Part shown: in pieces, positions 58,106-64,000 of the stretch
Position numbering within the stretch: position 1 is the first letter of the stretch
How the letters are laid out: the number at the start of each line of letters is the position of its first letter
Assembly: GCF_006539165.1 (NCBI RefSeq)
Contig: NZ_BJMM01000005.1
Coordinates: 1 to 64,000, forward strand
DNA length: 64,000 nucleotides
Direction of reading: 5' to 3'
Origin: Streptomyces cacaoi
GTDB lineage: Bacteria; Actinomycetota; Actinomycetes; Streptomycetales; Streptomycetaceae
Translations under genes and position numbers: made by a program
The notes under the pieces: generated by a model
What the model was told of the DNA's origin: nothing
Database searches by the model: none
Seen by the model: only the letters and a program-made list of their open reading frames with translations

Positions 58106-58992
58106 GCCTGGACCACGGGCTTGAGGACCTCCTCGCACCACTGGCGGAAGGTCGTCGGGTTCGACGTGTCCGGGGTGCGCCGCACACCGTCGTCGAGGCC
58201 GTCCTCCTTGGCGCTCATCATGTCGACGTAGCCCTCCACCAGAGCGTCCCCGACGCGTCCGGTCAGTGCGGCGCGGAAGTCGTCGAGCGACTGCCGCTCG
58301 TAGCGGACCGGGCGGCCGAGCACCTCGGACATGATGTGCGCCATGTCGTTCGCGGACAGGTCCTCGGGGCCCAGCACCGGAACTTCTCCGGTCCCCGTCC
58401 AGGAGCGGTCGAGCAGCAGGTCGGCGGCGGCCCGGGCGATGTCCCGGGTGGCGGCCGTCGGTGCCCTGCGGTCGGCGCTGACGGTGCCGGTGAACACGCC
58501 GTGGTCGCGGATCGATGCGGCCTGCGAGAGCAGGTTGTCCATGAAGGTGGGGTTGGCGAGCGCGCGGTAGGCCACGCCGGTGGAGGCGATCAGGTCGTCC
58601 ATGGCCAGCGACGCCGTCACGTGCCCGGCGCGGCCGGCGACGGGAGTGCCGCGGCCGAGCGCCGAGACGCCGACGACATGGCCGATGCGGTGGGCCGTGA
58701 ACGCCTTCGCCGCGGGGCGGGTGAAGCCGGAGTACGCGGCGTCCATGCTGGGCGTCCACGGGTCGGGCGGCACCAGCCAGAAGACGGCGTCGGCGCCGGC
58801 GCATGCGCGGTCGACGACGTCGGCGTCGCCGTGCGAGCCGGTGACGACGTCGACGTGGGTGCGGACCGCTTCGGGGAGCTTCCCCGGATCGCGTACGACG
58901 ACGCGCAGCTCTTCGTGTGCGGGGGTCTCGTCGAGCAGGATGTCCAGCAGCCGGCCGCCGATCTGGCCGGTGGGTGCGGTGATAACGATCAT
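58102..58992 (-). CDS. NmrA-like NAD(P)-binding oxidoreductase
   Basis: 296 aa atypical SDR. It starts MIVITAPTGQIGGRLLDILL, where the family's GATG loop reads APTG. The middle shows VFWLVPPDP and VVGVSALGRG. The family includes azoreductase-like and quinone-reductase regulators without the classical Tyr-Lys pair. It is divergent from a LysR gene, which probably controls it together with the downstream SDR. Confidence 0.88.
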   Translation of the reverse strand: MIVITAPTGQIGGRLLDILLDETPAHEELRVVVRDPGKLPEAVRTHVDVVTGSHGDADVVDRACAGADAVFWLVPPDPWTPSMDAAYSGFTRPAAKAFTAHRIGHVVGVSALGRGTPVAGRAGHVTASLAMDDLIASTGVAYRALANPTFMDNLLSQAASIRDHGVFTGTVSADRRAPTAATRDIARAAADLLLDRSWTGTGEVPVLGPEDLSANDMAHIMSEVLGRPVRYERQSLDDFRAALTGRVGDALVEGYVDMMSAKEDGLDDGVRRTPDTSNPTTFRQWCEEVLKPVVQA

Positions 58993-59047
58993 GTGATGAG
59001 TCTCCGGGCGACCACTCGCGCCGGTCCAATACTCTTCCCGGCAATCG

Positions 59048-59062
59048 ATACCCTCAAGGTAT
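59048..59062. promoter_or_regulatory. Palindrome overlapping the LysR start codon
   Basis: ATACC-CTCAA-GGTAT is a perfect 5-bp inverted repeat whose right arm ends in the ATG of the LysR gene. It is a candidate autoregulatory LysR site in a 68-base divergent gap. Confidence 0.5.
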
Positions 59063-59870
59063 GGATCTGGATCTGCGCAAGCTCCGGTACTTCGCCGCGG
59101 TGGCCGAGCACCGGCACTTCGGCCGGGCGGCGGAGCAGCTCTACATCGCTCAGCCGGTGCTCAGCCGGCAGATCAGGGCCTTCGAACAGGAGCTGGGGTA
59201 CACGCTGTTTGAGAGGACCACCCGCAGCGTGGAGCTGACCGCCGCGGGAGCGCAGCTCCACAAGGAGGCGGAGCGGATCCTCGCAGCCGTCGCCGCGGCC
59301 GTACAGCGCGTGCGCGACGCCGACCGGGGCGTCCAGCGGCTCGTCGTCGCCTTCTCTCCCGGGCTGCACGTGTCCGATGCGATCAAGGCGTTCATGTCGC
59401 GCCATCCGGACGTCGAGACCGATGTCGTCCCGGCGCGCTGGTGGGAGCAGGACGCGCCGCTCCGGGACGGCCGGGCCCACGTCGGCTACCTGCGGCGGCC
59501 GTTCGACGACTCGGGGCTGCACACCGTTCCGATCGGCCGTGAGCCCAAGGTCGCCTGCGTGCCGGCGGCGCACCTGCTCGCCTGCCGCCAGGAGCTCACC
59601 CGCGCGGACCTCGACGGCGAGCGGATGCTCGACGTTCCCCGGCGACGGACCTCGTCACTGGAGGAGAAGTTCGAGCTGATCGCGTCCGGGCACGGCATCG
59701 CACTCGTCCCGCTGAGCGTCGCGCGGTCCTACTCCCGGCCCGACCTCGTCCATCTGCCCGTCACGGACGCCCCCCAGGTCGAGACCTGCCTGGCTGTCGC
59801 CGCGGACCGGCGCGAGAAACCCCTGCGCGACTTCCTCCGGATCGCCACCGCGACGCTGCGGGGCGGCTGA
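59061..59870 (+). CDS. LysR-family regulator of the NmrA/SDR genes
   Basis: 269 aa. The HTH region is LRKLRYFAAVAEHRHFGRAAE, then LYIAQPVLSRQIRAFEQELG, followed by an effector domain a little shorter than usual. ATG 59061 has AAGG only one base away, so translation may be leaderless or start slightly later. Divergence from the NmrA-SDR pair over 68 bases is the classic LysR arrangement. Confidence 0.9.
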   Translation: MDLDLRKLRYFAAVAEHRHFGRAAEQLYIAQPVLSRQIRAFEQELGYTLFERTTRSVELTAAGAQLHKEAERILAAVAAAVQRVRDADRGVQRLVVAFSPGLHVSDAIKAFMSRHPDVETDVVPARWWEQDAPLRDGRAHVGYLRRPFDDSGLHTVPIGREPKVACVPAAHLLACRQELTRADLDGERMLDVPRRRTSSLEEKFELIASGHGIALVPLSVARSYSRPDLVHLPVTDAPQVETCLAVAADRREKPLRDFLRIATATLRGG

Positions 59871-60138
59871 CGGCGGGGCGACGACCGGCCCGTCGTCCGG
59901 GCGGAATGCGGGCGGCGCCCGAGTCCGCAGCCGCCGGGAGGCGGGCGGGAGCGCTGTGCCTCCCTGCGGGGGCCGCGCGGGTTTCCACCGGCGCCGCGGA
60001 CGGCCGGGACATGCTCGCTGAGCTCAGCGGTGTCCCCCGTTACCTTTCCCGTGGCCCCGCAACGGGGTGCGGGCCGACCAGATCCGCAACCGCCTCCGGC
60101 GTGGCCGTCCTCCGTGCCCAGGTCGGCCTCCGGGCCCG

Positions 60139-60486
60139 TCAGCCCAGCAGCGCGAGCAGCCGCCCCAGCGCCTCCGCGACGGGCCTGCCCACCTCGCCCA
60201 CGGTTGCCGCGATCTGCGAGACGGACGCCAGGATCATGCCGCGCTCACGCAGGGCGGTCCGGTCGGGGGTGAGTGCGGGCAGCGCGTTCTCCACGGTCCG
60301 GGCCTGGTCGGGGGCGAGCGCCGGACGCAGGTCGTCGAGGAGGCGGGTGAGATCCGCCACGGCGGCTCGGAGCTCGGTGTCCTGTGCGGCGTCGGTGTGG
60401 ACAACGGTGCCGTGGTTGATGCCGATGACTCTTTCGCCGCCGTTCATGTTGACGACGTCTCCGTAGTAGTTCGACGTGTCGCTCAT
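60139..60486 (-). CDS. Small soluble protein with N-terminal amyloid-like motif
   Basis: 115 aa. Residues 6-23 carry a Gly/Asn-rich motif with VVNMNGG at its core. Residues 35-112 form a predicted helical domain (LRAAVADLTRLLDDLRPAL, then GMILASVSQIAATVGEV). The same motif ends the upstream membrane protein, with 11 of 18 residues identical and 22 identical bases at DNA level. The gene overlaps that upstream gene as ATGA. I recognise no enzyme. By analogy with amyloid signalling pairs it could be an adaptor or effector, but that is inference. Confidence 0.7.
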   Translation of the reverse strand: MSDTSNYYGDVVNMNGGERVIGINHGTVVHTDAAQDTELRAAVADLTRLLDDLRPALAPDQARTVENALPALTPDRTALRERGMILASVSQIAATVGEVGRPVAEALGRLLALLG

Positions 60487-61085
60487 AGTTTGATCCCCGT
60501 GTTTCCCCGGCCGCCGTTCATGTTGACGACGGAACCGAAGTTGTTCGTGATGCTGTGCTGTTCGAGGACGGTGGAGAACTCGTATTCCGGGTGGTCGATC
60601 GCGTACACGAGCTGCCCGGCGACGGCCCGCAGTTCGTCCATGGTCGGAAGGGTCAGACCCACCCTGGAACCGCTGTTCAGCTCGACGACCAGCGCCGGCT
60701 TCCGCGACCGGAGCAGGACGGCGCAGACGACGACCGCGGTGCACAGGGCCAGGATCGCCGGGGCAGGGCCGCTCAACTGGGCGGAGAGCACGACGGCGAA
60801 GGCCACCCACAGCAGGCAGTAGGCGCTGACCTTCCCCCAGTCCGGCGTCGAGCGGAACACTTCGACCCAGCTGATGTTGCGCACCGGAATAGCCGCCGCC
60901 CCCACCCACAGGATCTGCCGCTCGACCCGGAGTTCCAGCCGCTTTCCCTTGCGGGGAGGCATCGGCATCGGCGGTATCTCAGCAGGCGGCCGCGGCGGTT
61001 TCGACGGGGCCCGGGCCGGAAGCTGCGGCGGAGGCCCGGAAGGTGTCTCAGGAGGTGGTACGCCGGTGCCGTCTGTGTGAGCCAT
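60483..61085 (-). CDS. Membrane protein, DUF6232-like, with C-terminal amyloid-like motif
   Basis: 200 aa. Residues 1-45 are Pro-rich and disordered. Residues 50-80 (RQILWVGAAAIPVRNISWVEV) resemble the DUF6232 opening as I recall it. Two hydrophobic segments follow at about 87-103 and 108-125, then a cytoplasmic domain to about 170. The last 20 residues carry the Asn/Gly motif with VVNMNGG. ATG 61085 has GGGGGG closely upstream. It is translationally coupled to the small soluble protein sharing that motif, so the two probably work together. Confidence 0.75.
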   Translation of the reverse strand: MAHTDGTGVPPPETPSGPPPQLPARAPSKPPRPPAEIPPMPMPPRKGKRLELRVERQILWVGAAAIPVRNISWVEVFRSTPDWGKVSAYCLLWVAFAVVLSAQLSGPAPAILALCTAVVVCAVLLRSRKPALVVELNSGSRVGLTLPTMDELRAVAGQLVYAIDHPEYEFSTVLEQHSITNNFGSVVNMNGGRGNTGIKL

Positions 61086-61498
61086 GGTCCCCCCGTGCTG
61101 TTCTCACCATCAGTCGCGCATGCGTGGCGCGGGAGCATCATTAAGCCTCTGCGGGGTCGTGGGGCGGCAGACGAGATACGGCCAACCTCGTCCGCTCCTC
61201 GGCGGCTTCGGGGCCCGCAGCGGCCGTGGACCGCCGGGCAGGCCGGGAGGTGGGGACGTGTACCGGCCCGGCATGGCGACGAGGTGCCGTGCCGCACGCA
61301 CGGGGAGAGGCGGGCGACGTCCTCGTCGCGGAGGTCGCCCCCCCCGTCCCCGAAGGAGCGTCCGGCACCCGCGCCGAGCTGTGGCATGTGCCCCCGTCAC
61401 ACCTCTTGACCGCGGGCAGGCGGAGGTCTAGGTTCCTCGCACCTCCAGAGGTACATCGATTAACCACTCGTTAACCGCCTGGTTGGAGACCTCCCGCT
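61086..61498. other. Divergent region upstream of the sugar ABC importer
   Basis: No gene was found. Near the right end, two TTAACC hexamers (61460-61465 and 61471-61476) and an inverted GGTT at 61481 form a likely repressor site within 25 bases of the solute-binding protein's ribosome site. Confidence 0.5.
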
Positions 61499-62785
61499 GT
61501 GCGCTCCCCGCTGACTCGGCGCGGCTTTCTCGCCGCCGGTTCCGGCCTTGCCGCGACCGCTCTGCCCGCCCTCTCCGGCTGCTCCTCACTGGCTGCATCC
61601 GACTCCGACCCGGACACCCTCGTCGTGCACAGCCAGCTCGGCACGACGGCGCCGGGCTCCGCCACCTATCTGCGGGCGCTGAAGCGCTTCCGGGCCGAGA
61701 ACCCGGGGCTGAAGGTCAAGAACCTCGTCAACGGCGACGACCTCGCGCAGGTCTACGAGACCGCCCGGCTGGCCCGCAAGGAGCCGGACGTCGTCATGGT
61801 CAACCTCTACGACAAGACCCTGGCGTGGACGGACGTCGGCGCCACCCTCGACGTCAAGGGCCACCTCGACGACTGGGGACTGCGGGAGCGGGTGCTGCCC
61901 CAGGCGCTGTCCGCGTGGACCGACGGCAAGGGCCGGCTGCGTGCCTTCCCCTACTTCGCCACCAACTGGCCCGTGGCCTACAACAGGGCGCTGCTGGAGA
62001 AGGCGGGCGTCCACGGCATACCCCGCACCGGCGACGAGCTGATACGCGCCGCCCGCCGGCTGCGTGCGCACGGCATCGCGCCCGTGACCACCGGCGGCAA
62101 CGACTGGACGGGGCAGAAGCTGCTCGCCCAGATCATCCAGACCTTCCTCACCGAGGACGAGGCCCGGCACGCGTACACCACCGGCGACTTCGGCAGCAGA
62201 GGCGCACGCGAGGGCATCGCCTACTTCGTGGAGCTGCGGGACTCCGGCGTCTTCACCGACAAACCGCAGGGCCTCACCTCGGACTCGATGATGACGCAGT
62301 TCCACACCGGGAAGGCGGCCATCGAGTCGGCGATGTCCTCCGCGCTCGCCGAGGTGCCCGAGCGGGTCGCCCGCCACACCGATGTCGGCGGCTGGCCGCT
62401 GGCCGACGGCGCCGTCCACGACAAGCCCACCATCCTGCGCAGTTACACCCTCATCGGGTTCTGGATCAGCCCGAACGGCGCGAAGAAGGCCGACGCCGTC
62501 GAACGCTTCATCCGCTTCATGTACCGGCCCGACACCGTCTCGCGGTTCATCACCGAGAGCGGACGGGACATGGCCGTGCGCTCCGACAGCCTCAGCACCG
62601 GTTTCCCCCTCGTCGCCGCGGCCCAGCGGTTGGGTTCGGACGTCAGCGAGGTGCTGCTGCCCGATGTGTTCGTGCCGCCGGCCGCGAACCAGCCGCTGAT
62701 CACCGCGACCAGTACCTCCTTCACCCGCGGCACCAGCGCGGCCCGGGTCCGCGCCGCGCTCGAATCCGCCTACCGCTCCGTATGA
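61499..62785 (+). CDS. ABC sugar importer, solute-binding lipoprotein
   Basis: 428 aa. The signal peptide has a twin-arginine RRGFL at 7-11 and a lipobox LSGC with Cys28, so it should be exported by Tat and lipid-anchored. The mature part is a family 1 extracellular binding protein fold (TLVVHSQLGTTAPGSATYLRALKRF onward). GTG 61499 follows GGAG. Two permease genes follow in the same direction, the usual carbohydrate-importer layout; the ATPase may be the shared MsiK-type protein encoded elsewhere. The sugar is unknown. Confidence 0.92.
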   Translation: MRSPLTRRGFLAAGSGLAATALPALSGCSSLAASDSDPDTLVVHSQLGTTAPGSATYLRALKRFRAENPGLKVKNLVNGDDLAQVYETARLARKEPDVVMVNLYDKTLAWTDVGATLDVKGHLDDWGLRERVLPQALSAWTDGKGRLRAFPYFATNWPVAYNRALLEKAGVHGIPRTGDELIRAARRLRAHGIAPVTTGGNDWTGQKLLAQIIQTFLTEDEARHAYTTGDFGSRGAREGIAYFVELRDSGVFTDKPQGLTSDSMMTQFHTGKAAIESAMSSALAEVPERVARHTDVGGWPLADGAVHDKPTILRSYTLIGFWISPNGAKKADAVERFIRFMYRPDTVSRFITESGRDMAVRSDSLSTGFPLVAAAQRLGSDVSEVLLPDVFVPPAANQPLITATSTSFTRGTSAARVRAALESAYRSV

Positions 62786-62820
62786 GGCCGCGTCCGATGC
62801 CGCCGCCGCGTCCGATGTCG

Positions 62821-62847
62821 CAGCAGCAGCAGCAGCAGCAGCAGCAG
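62821..62847 (+). repeat. (CAG)9 trinucleotide repeat
   Basis: Nine perfect CAG units lie in the 133-base gap between the binding-protein stop and the permease start. None of the three forward frames through it connects to either gene as an open coding sequence. Confidence 0.9.
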
Positions 62848-62918
62848 CCGCAGCCGGTGCCTGAGCCGTCCACCGCCCCGCCGCTCCCCGATCGAGCCCC
62901 AGCACCCGGGAGTTCCTC

Positions 62919-63878
62919 ATGACGACGCTGACACCGCCGGGCACCGCCCCGGCCGGCCCGACCGGCGCGCCGCCCCGCGCGAGGGGTCCGCGCCCCGGCG
63001 CCCGGCCGCGCACCGGCGCCCCCGCGCAGGGCGGCACGATCCTCGCCGTGCCCGCGCTGGTCTGGTACCTGGTGTTCATGGTCGGCCCGATGGCCGCCAT
63101 CTTCGTCATCGCGGCACTGCACTGGCCCGGCATGCTCCAGCCCGTCTCGTTCGCCGGGCTGGAGAACCTGCGTACCGTGCTGGACGACCCGGTCTTCTGG
63201 GAAGCGGTCCGCAACACCGCCGTCCATCTGGCCGTCGCCCTGCCGGTGATGATCGTGTGCGCCTACATGGTGGGCTACTACGTCGCCCAACGGCCGCCCG
63301 GGCACCGCGTCATCCGCTATCTGCTGTTCATCCCCGGCCTGATCTCCACCCCGGCCAAGGCCATGGTCTTCTACGCCGCCCTGTCGCCCGACGGACTGCT
63401 CAACGGTGCGCTGGAGAGCGTGGGTCTGACCTCCCTCACCGACGCCTGGCTCGCCTCCCCGTCCACGGCGCTGGCCTGTCTGATCGCCCTGGACATCTGG
63501 GCCGGGATCGGCTTCACCGCCGTGCTGTTCGCCGCCCGGCTCGGCAGCGTCCCCGGCGAACTGGGCGAGGCGGCCCAACTGGACGGCGCGGGCCACTGGC
63601 GGACGATGTGGCGGGTCCACTTCCCCGTCATCCGGGACTACGTGGGTGTGGTCACCATGCTTCAGTTCCTGTGGACCCTGTTCGGGTCGGCGCAGCACGT
63701 CCTGCTGCTGACCCAGGGCGGACCGGGCAGCTCCTCCACCACCCTGTCGTTCCTCGTCTACCAGAAGGCGTTCATCGCGGCCGACCTGGGCTACAGCCAG
63801 ACCGTCGGCGTCCTCCTCTTCCTGGTCGGACTCGCCGGACTGCTGACCATCCGGCGTGTGTTCCGGCCGCACCACTGA
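62919..63878 (+). CDS. ABC sugar importer, permease 1 (MalF/UgpA-like)
   Basis: 319 aa with about six membrane segments after a 45-residue Pro/Arg/Gly-rich N-terminus. The EAA loop reads EAAQLDGAGHWRTMWRVHFP, which contacts the ATPase. ATG 62919 has GGGAG six bases upstream. It pairs with the binding protein upstream and a second permease starting at 63934. Confidence 0.92.
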   Translation: MTTLTPPGTAPAGPTGAPPRARGPRPGARPRTGAPAQGGTILAVPALVWYLVFMVGPMAAIFVIAALHWPGMLQPVSFAGLENLRTVLDDPVFWEAVRNTAVHLAVALPVMIVCAYMVGYYVAQRPPGHRVIRYLLFIPGLISTPAKAMVFYAALSPDGLLNGALESVGLTSLTDAWLASPSTALACLIALDIWAGIGFTAVLFAARLGSVPGELGEAAQLDGAGHWRTMWRVHFPVIRDYVGVVTMLQFLWTLFGSAQHVLLLTQGGPGSSSTTLSFLVYQKAFIAADLGYSQTVGVLLFLVGLAGLLTIRRVFRPHH

Positions 63879-63933
63879 CCGACCCCGGCCCGGCCCGCCA
63901 CCCGGGCGGCATCACCGATCGAAAGCGGCTCAC

Positions 63934-64000
63934 ATGAAGCTCGGCAAAGGCTGGATACCCGCGCACCTGCTGGTGTGGGGCTACGCGGTGCTGTTGATCG
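63934..64000 (+). CDS. ABC sugar importer, permease 2 (MalG-like), 3' end outside window
   Basis: Only 22 codons are visible, starting MKLGKGWIPAHLLVWGYAVL, a charged N-terminus entering a first membrane segment. Position after permease 1 supports a MalG-type subunit. The ribosome site is a weak GAAAGCGG. Confidence 0.75.
   Translation, partial: MKLGKGWIPAHLLVWGYAVLLI

Noticed and set aside
54630..58187. Long open frame on the minus strand across aminotransferase, APC permease and SDR
   Set aside because: It is antisense to or out of frame with three well-supported genes; composition and lack of domains mark it as a shadow frame.
62784..62918. Polyglutamine or polyalanine protein encoded by the CAG repeat
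   Set aside because: The Ala frame hits a stop just after the repeat and the Gln frame has no start with a ribosome site and ends without a fold, so the repeat is treated as untranslated.

Overview
The window is high-GC actinobacterial DNA that looks like a Streptomyces chromosome: GC-rich codons throughout, AGGAG-type ribosome sites, many 4-nt ATGA/GTGA gene overlaps, and families typical of the genus. I saw no TTA codon in any called gene. There are no tRNA, rRNA or CRISPR features.

Region 1 (1-27988) is one end of an aromatic heptaene polyene macrolide cluster of the candicidin/FR-008 type. It holds the C-terminal end of a modular PKS (KR-ACP plus docking tail), pabC, and a leftward operon. 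Read in transcription order, that operon is mycosamine glycosyltransferase, sugar aminotransferase, type II thioesterase, pabAB and a PABA-loading PKS (CoA ligase-ACP-KS-AT-ACP). PabAB and PabC make 4-aminobenzoate. The loading protein activates it and adds one malonate without reduction, which explains the aryl ketone of this class. The aminotransferase and glycosyltransferase make and attach mycosamine. A drug-export ABC pair and four regulators (three large LuxR-type ATPases and one PAS-LuxR) complete this end. A divergent PrmC/HemK-like methyltransferase is the unusual member. I infer that it N-methylates the aromatic amine, as in partricin-type polyenes. Palindromic PAS-LuxR boxes precede the operon and the transporter, and a third, weaker one precedes the first regulator. 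The remaining PKS genes, P450s, ferredoxin and GDP-mannose dehydratase must lie to the left.

Region 2 (28115-39121) is ordinary chromosome. It contains an AraC regulator with a UbiX/UbiD aromatic decarboxylase pair, a TetR regulator divergent from an alpha/beta hydrolase with a striking double palindrome between them, a deazaflavin oxidoreductase, an acetyltransferase, a DinB-fold protein, and an IS relic bounded by 42-bp direct repeats. It ends with an acyl-CoA dehydrogenase/SRPBCC/short-chain dehydrogenase operon.

Region 3 (39122-56930) carries two catabolic operons: FMO-RidA-DUF1028-M20 followed by aspartase, an MHS transporter and a LysR regulator; and a TetR regulator divergent from NCS1 permease-ALDH-M20-class III aminotransferase-APC permease. 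It also holds two decayed genes, a histidine kinase ATPase domain and a DNA photolyase C-terminus.

Region 4 (56931-64000) has a LysR regulator divergent from two NAD(P)-binding oxidoreductases, a two-gene unit in which a soluble and a membrane protein share a short amyloid-like motif, and the start of a sugar ABC importer running off the right edge.
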